This document shows positions 1 through 10,119 of a stretch of 64,000 nucleotides of DNA, piece after piece. The stretch comes from Marthasterias glacialis. Lineage: Eukaryota > Echinodermata > Asteroidea > Forcipulatida > Asteriidae. The notes under the pieces are model-generated. The model was not told where the DNA came from. It searched no databases and saw only the letters and a list, made by a program, of their open reading frames with translations. The first letter of the stretch is position 1. Every line of letters begins with the position of its first letter. A program made the translations under genes and the position numbers. The DNA lies in the NCBI GenBank assembly GCA_911728455.2, contig OU452232.1, positions 6,475,227 to 6,539,226 of the forward strand, in the 5' to 3' direction.

Positions 1-482
1 CGTGTTTCTTGAGACAACCAACTCCTACCTCACTATGCCACAACAGTAGCATTTTGAGGCACACACACCCTGGTGTAGAGAGTAGAGCCATTGCCCAAAG
101 TGCTTCAATGAGAGTGGTAAACTGGAGAAGTCACCAGCTGTGCTCAATCGCAATGGAATTTAGGCCACTGTAGGAAGAGATAAGGTTCTCAACCTTGGGC
201 AAGTTCTGCAGTGGCAATCTGTGGCACTGATGGATCACATACAAATACTGTAACAGGAAAGTGTGGCATGGGTTACCTCACCGTTGTGTGCATAGCATTT
301 AGGGGTGATTTGAGTATGCACCCAACTGTTTTCTCTTGTTGTTTAAAGTTTTCATTTAAAATTTCGGTGTACTCCATTTTATCAATTTTTTCTTGCCTAA
401 TTTTATGTACGGGGTATGGGTGGGCACAGCTTTTTCGATGACACTGTTCTTGTTTTTTTGCCATCTTTGGGGATGCACCTAA

Positions 483-606
483 CCTGTTGGTATGTGGTGA
501 CGTTTTGGAGCCAGAAGTGCTGTGTAATGAATATTCATGTATATGTATGTTGACCATTCGTTTACACTGCACTTCCGGCTCAAAAACTTCATCACTTACC
601 AACAGG
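483..606. repeat. Palindromic MITE-like element, family CCTGTTGG, copy 1
   Basis: The arms read CCTGTTGGTATGTGGTGACG ... and end in ...CATCACTTACCAACAGG, giving roughly 40-bp inverted arms around a short AT-rich loop. A second copy with the same arms lies at 20327-20437. There is no coding capacity. Confidence 0.8.
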
Positions 607-689
607 ATAGGAGGGTGGACATTCAACTGGAAATCTTTCTAACAGCAGAGCTTTTGGTTGATACATTTTTACAATATATTTACAAAGTG

Positions 690-1050
690 GAGTGTCGTGG
701 CCGAGCGGTTAAGATGACCGGACTCAAGTTCTGGTGCTGTTGGCAGCAGAGTGTGGGTTCGAATCCTGATCGCGGCACTTGTGTCCTTGAGCAAGATACT
801 TTACCATAATTGCTTTGTCCTTCGGATGGGACATTCAGCCGTAGGTCCCATGTACTAGGATGGGTAGTGCACGTAAAAGAACCCAGAACACTTATCATGG
901 AAGAGTAGGGGTTTACCCTGGTGTTTCTGGTTCACATGGCAAGCACCCTTATCTACAGGTTTCCTCAGGCTTGAGAGCTACAGTGATTAAGTTCACTTAT
1001 GAGGCATCCTAGGTTTCATTACCAGAAATATATAGTAATAATAATAATAA
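690..1050 (+). mobile_element. tRNA-derived SINE, family A, full-length copy
   Basis: A Pol III type A box (TGGCCGAGCGGTTAAG) and B box (GGTTCGAATCC) mark a Ser/Leu-type tRNA-like head. The body contains CACTTGTGTCCTTGAGCAAG and AGTAGGGGTTTACCCTGGTG, and the copy ends in a TAA/TA microsatellite tail. Four similar copies (6337, 49612, 54071, 58866) and a diverged one (53757) share this layout. This copy ends about 10 bp from the VPS13B splice donor at 1065. Confidence 0.9.
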
Positions 1051-1065
1051 TACACGTTTACAAAC

Positions 1066-1250
1066 CTTGAATGTAATGCGTGCTCTGTCGCAGTAGAGCC
1101 CCACTGATAATATCGGATCAGGCCTCGTCTCTCTTTTTCTTGTGCTCCCTTCCTCCTCATCTTCATAGTATAAGATGTCTGGCACATATGACCACGCCCA
1201 GGAGGCCCACCCTTCTGAGTCCATGGCGGGACCTTCCATTTTGGAAGACT
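1066..1250 (-). CDS. VPS13B: VPS13B coding exon 2 (third exon counting a 5' non-coding exon)
   Basis: The exon encodes the stretch with EGWASWAWSYVPDI and DPILSVGLYC followed by ARITFK, which matches vertebrate VPS13B just after its N-terminal chorein region (WVSWAWSFVP ... DPIVSIGFYC ... ATVTFK). The acceptor is ttacag before 1250 and the donor is gtttgt at 1065-1060, a rather weak site. The 185 bp begin with two bases that complete a codon left open by the exon at 2581-3514 (phase 1) and end in phase 0, so the two exons join in frame. VPS13B is a rod-shaped bridge-type lipid-transfer protein that acts at the Golgi and endosome-Golgi contacts (family knowledge). The next exons lie left of the window. 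A SINE tail sits about 10 bp inside the following intron. Confidence 0.95.
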
Positions 1251-1997
1251 CTGTAAGTAGCATAATGGTTATCAAAAATCAAACACTCTTGTAAGTTTTT
1301 GCGGTGACACCATGTAATTATCTCTAATGAGTTGGGGTGGCTCTGAAAAGAACCGATCGTTTAACAACTCGATGTGTCGATCAGTATACTCCGATTGTCT
1401 TCAGGAGATTGCCATACTCTGATGCTGCATGCTGCTAAACAGATTGTTACAGCTGAGCAATCTTGTGCACCGGACTCAAGTTTTGGTGTCATTTGAGTCA
1501 CTGTAGGTAGAACTGGCTACTGACCCCTCCTACCAACATCACACGCGGCCAAAGGTATTCACTTGCCCACCAAAATTCTGCCAAAAACAGTGGGGAAAAT
1601 TCCGGTAAAGTAAGAAGAAAAAAAAAAATAAAAAGACGTTTTATTAGAAATTGGTACTGGTGTTTTCATCTGTGTAAAATTTTAGGCAAATCAACCCCTC
1701 CGTCCCCCTTAACCAAAGAGTCCACATAGGCCTATGTACGCGGCTACTGCTGCCACTCTCCCCACTGCGGTGCGGGGGTCAACTTGTAACTGTGTAAACG
1801 CCGCATTGCCTAAATTGCGCTCTACACTGTAAAACACACAGGAGCAATGACCCACAAAATGGCACAACCAAGATTATTGTGATGATGACGTCAGTTGAAT
1901 TGATGACAATAGTCATGTATAAACTTTTGAACCATCTAAAACCATTCAACTACACGGGTTATGTACATGTATGGTACATATTTGTGCACAAGACTGT

Positions 1998-2530
1998 GTA
2001 CTGCATACATTCACTACATGATATCACATCGCAGGCTGGCATAGTTTAAATCTATCATTTAAAACTAAAGCTGGATGATATTGAATGGTCAGACAGTAGG
2101 AGGGTTGACTATGTACCGTGTAGATCCATTCTCCACAATGTATCACAACCCGGGCTGGCATAGTTTAGGCCTATCTGTCATACAAAACCACAGTGGATGA
2201 CACTGAATGTTCAGACAGTAGGAGGGTAGACTGTGTATTGTGTAGTATGCATTCACCACATGATATCATACTGCAGGCTGGCATAGTGCATCTATCATTC
2301 AAAACCATGTGGATGATATTGAATGGTCAGACAGTAGGAGGGTTAACTGTGCACTATGTTACGCATTCACCACAGGCTGGCATAGGGCATACCCTACATA
2401 TAACATTCAAAACCTTGTGGATGATATTGAATGGTCAGACAGTAGGAGAGTTTACTGTGTACTATGTGCATTCACAACATGACATCATATTGAAGATTGT
2501 AAAAGGTTACACAGTAGGCAGGATAATTGA
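1998..2530. repeat. Tandem repeat of about 110 bp in a VPS13B intron
   Basis: About four and a half copies of a unit containing AGGCTGGCATAGT, then TGGATGATATTGAATGGTCA and GACAGTAGGAGGGTTGACTG, with single-base and small-indel differences. The array lies in the intron between the two VPS13B coding exons and ends about 50 bp from the 2580 donor. Confidence 0.85.
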
Positions 2531-2580
2531 TGAAAAAGAGACACTATCAATGGATTGTCAAGGTAGGCATTCCAACTTAC

Positions 2581-3514
2581 CAGTTTTAGTTTCGGTCTTG
2601 CCCGTTTCAGTTACTACTATTTGGTCACCCGACTCAACTACTTTGCTTCCCTGATCCAATGTGCCGTAGTATAATGCCATCAGCAGCTGCAGCAGTCGTA
2701 TAAACATTGGCAACTGCGTGTCCGACAACGACATGTCCAGCTCATTGCAATTCACATTAATCTTGATAATACTTGGTCTCTTCGCGTTGAGGCTGGTATA
2801 CGTCATGTGCATGCGTAACGTCACAGCACAGCGGTAGGCAACCGGCTCCTGGTACACCTCGATCTTACCGCTCGCATTTCTCTTGTCCAGACAAACAGTG
2901 AGATCGGAGAACTCGCAGACACGACGGAGGACAAGCTCCGGCAGTGACAACTCGGTGAAGGCGGCTAACCAGTTGGCGTTCACCGCAAACGACTCGGCAG
3001 ATTTTACGTTGACGGACAAGACGATGTCCTCCTCGACGTACTTCAGGACAAGATTTTTGATGACCAGCGTGACATTGTTGATGACGCGGTTCATCAAGGA
3101 TTGTACATACCCCGGCGGAAGATCCCGATCTTGCTTCTCGTATTTGAGTTTCGCTTGGCTCGTCGAGTCCGGTTTACTCTTACTCTGCACGCTGGATTTT
3201 GACGATGCGCTGTCGTGCTCATCATATCCCGCATCCCGTAGCTTGAGGGCGCACTCGATCGTATTGATCGTAACCACCACAGGCTCATAACCCAGCCTCG
3301 TCCATGGTACGTGAATGCGTAACTCGTGGATATGCCCACTGATAAACGTTAACGGAAGATTGAGCTCATGTTCCAAGACGTCCAGCCGCAGGTCCAGTTT
3401 ATTCAGAACCAGGTCACCACCCCAAAGAGAGAGTTGCAGATCCTCTGGTTTGAGATTCTTGATGTATTTGTTGACATACCCCAGTAGAAATGGGGAGATA
3501 TAAGACTCCAACAT
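2581..3514 (-). CDS. VPS13B: VPS13B first coding exon, chorein N-terminus
   Basis: The ATG at 3514 opens MLESYISPFLLGYVNKYIKN, nearly the same as the start of human VPS13B, followed by NLKPEDLQLSLWGGDLVLNK, the chorein motif shared by VPS13/ATG2 bridge-type lipid-transfer proteins. Later matches include SGHIHELRIHVPWT, DLPPGYVQSL, LVLKYVEEDIVLSVN, FSDLTVCLDKRNASGKIE and QLPMFIRLLQLLMALYYG. The donor GTAAGT (2580-2575) follows codon 311 plus one base (phase 1). The ATG has a purine at -3 (ccacaATG). In the family this region forms the entry of the hydrophobic groove and binds near the donor membrane. No stop or frameshift is visible, so the gene looks intact. Human VPS13B loss causes Cohen syndrome (established knowledge). 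Confidence 0.97.
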
Positions 3515-3560
3515 TGTGGCGCTCCTTTATTCCTTATGGACTACCAGACTCAAAGGAACT
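3515..3560 (-). other. VPS13B: VPS13B 5' untranslated part and splice acceptor
   Basis: On the minus strand a long pyrimidine tract ends in caattgcag immediately before 3560. This is a strong acceptor, leaving a 46-base 5' leader before the ATG. It implies at least one upstream non-coding exon and a promoter to the right. I could not identify either in the sequence. Confidence 0.75.
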
Positions 3561-3614
3561 CTGCAATTGGGAGAAAAAGAAGTGTTAAACAATCTTACTT
3601 TCATTTATGGATAC

Positions 3615-3800
3615 TTACATTATTGTGTTTTACCCTACACGGATGTGTGTTAAGCTCTGAATACCCAATACTTTCCAGACTCCTCTGGACAAAAATCCAC
3701 AGGTGGATTACTCGGCTGGGATTCGAACCCAGGACCTTTGCCATTCTAGAGCACATGACATACCACTGGGTAGTCTCTGTCAAGCCGCTTCCCAGGTTAT
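3615..3800 (-). mobile_element. Partial tRNA-derived SINE, family C
   Basis: Contains a B-box-like sequence on the minus strand (GGGTTCGAATCCCAGCCGAG) next to a segment related to GCACTGTATACTCAGTACTT. The same pairing occurs at 60770-60905, where the A-box side (GTGGTCTAGTGGTAAGAC) is clearer. Non-coding. Confidence 0.6.
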
Positions 3801-3921
3801 ATCCATAGAGCTATATCTAGGCATATGCTCTATGGTTGTATCACACACTCTGGGTAAGATCCCTGGCTACACGGCAGTTTCAGGTTGTATGGCTTCTGAC
3901 TAGCACCCCCCGAACAAAGAT

Positions 3922-4078
3922 ATTAACAAAATAGGGAGATCGCCAACATTAGGGCTGGATAGCTCAGTTAGTAGACGGTCAGTACATATAGCCTGGTAAA
4001 GCATCAGTACATATAGCCAGTGGTCACGGGTTCAAATCCAGCTCCAGTCAATTTTCCTTTGTTCACCCCCAAAAATGA
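3922..4078 (+). mobile_element. tRNA-derived SINE, family B, copy 1
   Basis: A tRNA-like head (GGATAGCTCAGTTAGTAGA ... CACGGGTTCAAATCC) is preceded by AAAATAGGGAGA and followed by TTTTCCTTTGTTCACCCCCA. Two other copies with the same leader and tail lie near 42545 and 48950. An internal CAGTACATATAGCC segment is duplicated. Confidence 0.75.
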
Positions 4079-4596
4079 ATTAAAATTTAACCAGTCAGTA
4101 TCCCTTCTGGTTTATTGCTTAATACAAAAATATTCAGCCAATGCAGTCACTTCAAATAGTTTTGCAAGAAAGAAAAAAAGGGCTTGGGAAAGAAATCCTG
4201 TTTGTAAGCGTGACATAATTCCACTGTAAGCCACGCCCCCTACACACAAACTGGCTCCACTGATTACCAGAAGCCCATATGAGTTGCATTGAGCTAAGTT
4301 TTTCTCTGACGATTTATGCAAGAAAAGCTTAACCTATTGGACTTGGCTTTGTATGTATAACCTACATGTATGTTCTTCAAAGAATGAGGTCTTTTCAGAG
4401 TTAAATGTTTCTGTCATAAGAAATGCTTTTGGAAATAACACACAAACATATGCCAGCTTCGGAGCCGGAAGTAGCAAATACTTTTGGGCATGCAGCAGAC
4501 ACACATGCGTATGATGCAATGACTTTCCAATAAAATTTAGTCACTGGCTAATACAAAGGCCTATGACCTACCTGAATGTACTAATACATGTATATA

Positions 4597-4950
4597 TGAT
4601 GTTTGAAGCTTTGCATGGTGTGAAAAATAATAAGGAACTATAATTAAATAGTAAACTTGCAGGTACAACCATGTATGAAAACTCTTTTAGAAAGGAGTGG
4701 TGGCTCTGAAAAGAGCCATTGGGGTCTCGACGTTTCGAACAGTATACTCTGTTCGTCTTCAGGAGAAGACGAACAGAGTATACTGTTCGAAACGTCGAGA
4801 CCCCAACGGCAGGAGAAGACGAGCAGAGTATACTGTTCGAAACGTCGAGACCCCAACGGCTCTTTTCAGAGCCACCACTCCTTTCTAAAAGAGTTTTCAT
4901 ACATGGTTGTACCCGCAAGTTTACTATTTAATTATAGTTCCTTATTACAT
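4597..4950. repeat. Long palindromic element with histone-type stem-loop and hammerhead-like core, copy 1
   Basis: The two halves are near-perfect reverse complements from about 4629 to 4946 (outer arms AAGGAACTATAATTAAATAG and its complement). Each arm carries GGCTCTTTTCAGAGCC followed by ACCACTCC, and inside it CTGAAGACGA, a 6-bp stem and TCGAAAC. The right half also has a tandem duplication of about 50 bp (4753-4851). A related copy lies at 62937-63238. No protein is encoded. Confidence 0.85.
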
Positions 4951-5199
4951 GTATTATGTATTTTTAACAGTAAAACATAGAAAGTGATCGAGTTATCTTG
5001 AACATCATCAAGCTGTTTTCTGTCAGTCATTATTCTAGTTCTGGATCGCTTCTTTTTCTCCCTATTTTACTATTTACCCAGTTGCCACCAGAATTCTTCC
5101 ATTTTCAAACATGTGCCTCGTTTTTCCCATTGTGTGGCGCGGTGAACATGACTGACACATTTTTTTACGGCCACCATTTTGTTAATCAAGCACCGGATG

Positions 5200-5405
5200 T
5201 CCTGACTACACGCAAATGTTTCCCCTGCCTGGAAATGGAAGCCGTCTTACAACACCATTGTGTAATTTCGGAACATTGCCTGGTCATTCAACGACGGAGT
5301 ACCAGCGGTACCCTCAAAGAAAAAAAATTCCAGCAAGTCCATCAAAAGATTCCTGCCAGGCGGACGGGACCAAAAAAAAAAAAAGAATCCCGGTGGCAAC
5401 TGGTT
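5200..5405 (+). repeat. Dispersed repeat R1, copy 1
   Basis: This stretch shares CAAATGTTTCCCCTGCCTGG, the segment around TGTAATTTCGGA, and the end GAATCCCGGTGGCAACTGGTT with sequences near 32715, 33572, 44270, 45590 and 51720. All copies are in plus orientation. I recognise no tRNA head or protein, so the family type is unknown. Confidence 0.7.
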
Positions 5406-6336
5406 AGAATTTTCAACAGTTTCTGCAATTTGATGGCATGATGCCAGTAAATAATCAATTTCTTCTCAGCTGCCGCTGCTTGGGACAATGTATACAAAAT
5501 TAACAGGTTGGTACGAGAACTAGTTTATCCTCACTAATCAAAGACGCCCTTGCTCTTGATGATCAACGCTTACACGTTGAATGCACTGTGCGAGCGATGA
5601 TCATCAAGTGCACGTCCAAACAAACCTTTCAGGCATTCAAGCGCTGATGTCATTGAAGAACCTGCACTGAAATAACCCCACGCACACGGAAGTGCGCTGT
5701 TTTCCGCTGAAGATTATGATTTTTTTTTTAATTAAGAAATAATTCATTTTGATGTGTCAGGTGTGTTTTTCTTCCTTTATTCGTTCATGTTGTTGCTTGA
5801 TAATTTCATAGAAATCAGTACAATAGGCCTACAGAGTCCAAAAAAGACTGAATATTGTTCAACTAAAATGTTATTTGGCAAAGAAGAATTTGCCAGACAC
5901 GGCAGGAATGATAGGGCTTCGTCGAAGCCCTGGTTAGACTCCAGGGCGGAGTCATGGGTTAAAAAGGTCCCCTGCCATTGCAAAATTTTTTAAAACAAAA
6001 TATTTTCATATTAATACCTGATGGAGGAAGCTGAAACTTAGTTCATTATCACTGGAATTCCAAGACTGCTGTCTTCAGGGTGTAACTTTCTGTGCCAACT
6101 CTGGTGTGTAAACTTGCGTGCACGTGCACAATATTCGAGTGCGTGATCCCTAGTTCATGTAGCAGCTGCGCTCAGTTACTACCAGCACATGTGCGTTTGC
6201 AGGGGTTGTACAAATTGAACATGCATTCACAACATTGCAGGCAATTTTAGGATGATTTTGACAAGTTCGCTGGGTTGTTTTTTCTTTTCATTTTCTCTGA
6301 AAGTGAATGCAGATTTTTAAAGATTTTTTTCCGTCG
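5406..6336. other. No gene recognised
   Basis: AT-rich sequence with no convincing exon. Two small hairpins lie at 5911-5958: GGGCTTCG/CGAAGCCC and ACTCC/GGAGT around AGGGC. Confidence 0.5.
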
Positions 6337-6622
6337 TGCCGTGGCCAAGCGATCAAGCGATCAAGCACACTGGACTCAAGCTCTGGTATTGTGATCAGCA
6401 GAGTATGGGTTTCAAGTCCCAGTCACAACACTTGTGTCCTTTATAAGATAAGACGTAAAGCCATTAGTCCCGTGTGTTGTGTAATGCACGTAAAAGAACC
6501 CGAGTTACACTTATTGCAAAAGAAAGGGTTTGCCGCGGAGTTTCTGGCAGTGGCTGCTGAATGCTCCGCAGCACCTTGTAAAACATGTACAAGGTGCTAC
6601 ATAAATGGCTCTTATAAGTTGT
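6337..6622 (+). mobile_element. Degenerate SINE, family A
   Basis: The head TGCCGTGGCCAAGCGATCAA, the segment CACTGGACTCAAGC and the body motif GTAATGCACGTAAAAGAACC match family A. The B box is decayed (GGTTTCAAGTCCC) and a CAAGCGAT unit is duplicated. An older copy. Confidence 0.75.
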
Positions 6623-7145
6623 AGTTAAAAAACAAAAACAAAAACCTGCCTTAAAAATAATATAATAAGAGCATTGAGTACCTAATTGTTGATATATAGG
6701 CCTACGTGCGTTATATAAGACTACGGTATAAGATATAAAAGAGTAAAGGGCAAAAATGCAAAATCCAGCTGTCACTTTATCTCCCTTAATTTAGGTCAAA
6801 TGATCCTTACCTGTCCAGAAAGGTTGACAGATTGTATACAGAGAGGAACAGGCACTTTGAACGATTACAAAGTGTAGAAATCATTAAAAATAAGCCAATT
6901 TCATGTCTCTCTTACTCTATGGTGGTCTTCACAACGCTACTCGCTAAACGCCATTTTGAAATGAAATGTCCACTTGAATTTTCTTTTCTGAAGGTCAATA
7001 GTTTAAGTTAGCATTTTCTCTACCAATTCCTCGAGAGGTAAAGCCCATATCCAATAAAAAATCTAACTAAAAATCCTAGAAACTTTTCCCATCAGGTAAA
7101 AACAGGGGGAAACAACTTTTGGAAATGTATTGCCATTGTAAGCAA

Positions 7146-7238
7146 AGCCGTAGCCCCATACATTGTGCCAATACGCTGGACTCCCCGACGGAGTCCAGCG
7201 TATTACTATATATATTGGCACAATGTATGGGGCTAGCG
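7146..7238. repeat. Perfect hairpin element
   Basis: Outer arms TAGCCCCATACATTGTGCCA and its reverse complement enclose an inner hairpin CGCTGGACTCC/GGAGTCCAGCG. The intact arms suggest a young palindromic MITE. The TAGCCCCATA end is shared with the larger palindrome at 28078-28745. Confidence 0.8.
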
Positions 7239-7249
7239 AAGGCGAAGCT

Positions 7250-9180
7250 TAACGTTACACTCAAGAACGTCAGTGGGAGATCGAGACTGACTCGTGCTCT
7301 CCTTTTTTAAAGTAAGTCCAACTGTTGCCTAATGATTACAAGATAAAACTTAAGTCTTCATATTCACCAATCATGAGCTGACCATGGAGGAAGGAACATG
7401 AGCTGACAAACAGACGAAATGCTCCATCAAAAACATTGTTTATATCGACCTTCCACGTAGCTCATGTAGGCTGACATCTTGGGGGAAAATCGGACTGGTA
7501 CTTGCACCACCACGAGAGGGCGACATTAGGGGTAATGGCGGGAGGGTGGTAGAACATTAACAGACATGCGTGGTCACATTGTTGGAGTGCCCCTCTTTTG
7601 AAAACAAATGTAAACCATCGAGACGACGACACCACCGTGGAGCAAGTTCGGGTGGGTGATAAGAGTCGACGAGGAGCGTGTTTTGGCGACCTCGACCAGA
7701 AACAAGTTTCAGACGTCAAATTCACAGACCAGAACAATTTTTGAGAGCTACGCAAAAACGGGTTGGTAACCAGGAACAGTTTGTGACGTGGGTACATTTC
7801 TTAGAAATTAATGTTCTCAAAATGCACAGCCTTCTTTTGGTTTTCAAGTAATGGAACTTAGTTTTTGTAATTGTATCAACATTGTTGGATTGGTATGCTT
7901 TAATATTTTTTAGCTAATCCAACTGAATCAACCTAACCTCGGCGCACGCACTGTTCCTCTATAGTCAATTCGCGAGCTACGTCATAGTTCAACGATAACG
8001 GAGGGATTTGGTTGAATATGACAATAATTTGTCTTTGCAGTAAAATATTTGGTTAATTATTACACATAGAGATAAAAATAGGAGGGGAAAAACATAATGA
8101 ACTTGAAAATGACGTGCTAACTTGCTAAATCCTATCGTCGGGTCGTACTATAATTAGTGTCAACTCGACGATTTCACGACACCATGACAACTCAAGACAA
8201 CTCCACGACAACTCAAGACAACTCCACGACAACTTATTTCAACCCGCGAAAACTACCTTAAAAGCTACCTTGCTACGTATTGATTAAGTCGCTTGACTAG
8301 ACGTGTTCGAGTGAAGAATAGATAACGCATGCGTGGTTTAAATCACAAATTGACTAAAAGACAGCAACCGAACTTGCTCCAGGCTGTTTTTTTTTATGTG
8401 GTTACGTGAAGTTTCTTTTATTTGGTGGGTGTGTTCTTTTCTATTGGGGTTTTGGGTATTTCAAAGTGCGCATTCAATGTTATAATTTTTCTTTCACTTT
8501 TTCAATACGTCCGTAGAATTAAATGAATAAGAATGAAAGTGAGAGCTGTTAAATTTATTTATTTATTTTTGCGTAAAATTACTCTCTTGACTATTTAATT
8601 TAAAATTGGGAAACAGTATTGTATTAATTCCGGAGTTCTTGTAATTGTTTCTTTTTGTTCTGCCTTTTAAAAATTTATATCTGGGTAAGCTGTTGAAATA
8701 TGATAAATGTATGCCCTTCCTAGCGATAATTCTCCGAGGACTCATTCGAAAGTGTAATCGAATAAAATCGAACACAATACCTGTGCGTAAATATTAATTT
8801 TATGATTTCAATGATTGTAGCCGTAATCGATTTAAAGCTCGCAATAAGTAAACCAGTGTCGACTGTCACTAACCCCGCATCCAATCGCATGTGCACGCAC
8901 TGCACGTCATAATACGGTCAAAGCATAGCCAGCGTGTAGCGCCCGGTTTATGCGGGGGACCATTAAATGCGCAGAGTTAGGTTTTACACTCAGCGCGCCC
9001 AGCATTATCCAGGCATGCACATCATGGTGGTAGGCCAGTGTATAGGTTCTCTGTAAATTAAAAAGAAAACAAAAAGTATGATCGGATTTCCCAAAATCCG
9101 TATTTTGGAACGCATATAATTCGTACATCCGTATTCTTGTTTGATTTCCGGAAAATCCGTACTAGTTGGCAGCTCTGATA
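7250..9180. other. No gene recognised
   Basis: Intergenic or VPS13B upstream sequence. A 111-codon minus-strand open stretch at 7462-7797 has no recognisable domain. A 21-bp unit (TCCACGACAACTCAAGACAAC) is repeated in tandem at about 8165-8231. The missing VPS13B 5' non-coding exon could lie in this region or further right, but nothing marks it. Confidence 0.4.
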
Positions 9181-9181
9181 T

Positions 9182-10119
9182 CCCTATCAGGACCGGTTTT
9201 TTATGTACGGGGACCGGGGGGCACAATGTGCCCCCTACCAATTTTTTCACGTTACTTTTTAAAGCTTAGTCTGACCAGCGCGAAATTTTCTGACTTTTCT
9301 CAAAATGTATCTAGCATCACATTAACAAAAAAAAATTAATACCAGGAGTTAGCTGTTGCCATGGCAACCATTTGTTTGACCTTGGGTCACACGATTTTAG
9401 TTTTTTTTAGTGTGGTGTTTTTACTTTTTGGATGATAATTTCCACTAATTTTTTATTTCTTTGCCAGAAAAGTGATATTGATGAGTCACGTGATAGCCTA
9501 AAATGGTTTTGGGAATTCAGATGGCCGCCTTTTTTGGTGGCCATCTTGGATTTTGTGTTTTCAGTCTGTAATTAAGGGGTCAAATTATAGAAGTTTTTTA
9601 ACAATGGATGATGTTTTCAACATGCTAATTTCTTACTTTTCAGACCCAAACAATATTTAGATTTTTCAACCAAGCCTTATTATTTTTACCTGGGTCCTTG
9701 GCTGCGGCTATTTTGATTTTTAAAGGAAAAACGCATAAAAAAACCAAAACAAAACAAAAAACAACAAAAAATCCCCCAAATGGGAAAAATTGGGATTATT
9801 AACCCACCAAAAGGTGACTCCAGTAACTAAATTAGGTTCGAATTATATTAATATTGTAAAATCTACAAATTTGCTAAGTTTTAACATTCGGGAAAAAATA
9901 CAGAAAACACGATATTTGAACAAACATGGGCAAAACAAGTTTAAAAAACTCCCTCTAATGACGCTTTTTTTGAAATTGTTTTGTCGTCATCATGTAGAAC
10001 TCGGTGAAATGACAAGTTTCATCAATATAAGTCGAACACTTTGGAAAATACGGAAGGGGCACCATGTGTGCCCCCCAGTCCCCGTACATAAAAAAAATAA
10101 AAGCACTGTCCTGATAGGG
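9182..10119. mobile_element. Non-autonomous DNA transposon with long terminal inverted repeats
   Basis: Ends read CCCTATCAGGAC ... and ... GTCCTGATAGGG. Just inside both ends lie TTTATGTACGGGGAC and complementary GGGGGGCACA/TGTGCCCCCC tracts, giving imperfect inverted repeats of about 55 bp over 938 bp. The right flank is TTAA and the CCC start resembles piggyBac-type ends, but the left flank is ATAT, so the superfamily is uncertain. The interior is AT-rich with no transposase. Confidence 0.8.

Noticed and set aside
2883-3290. 135-codon plus-strand open frame
   Set aside because: It is the antisense shadow of the VPS13B coding exon.
4657-4980. Overlapping open frames of 60-116 codons on both strands at the palindromic element
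   Set aside because: They result from the inverted arms being open in both directions. The same residues appear on both strands, and the element is an RNA/DNA hairpin.
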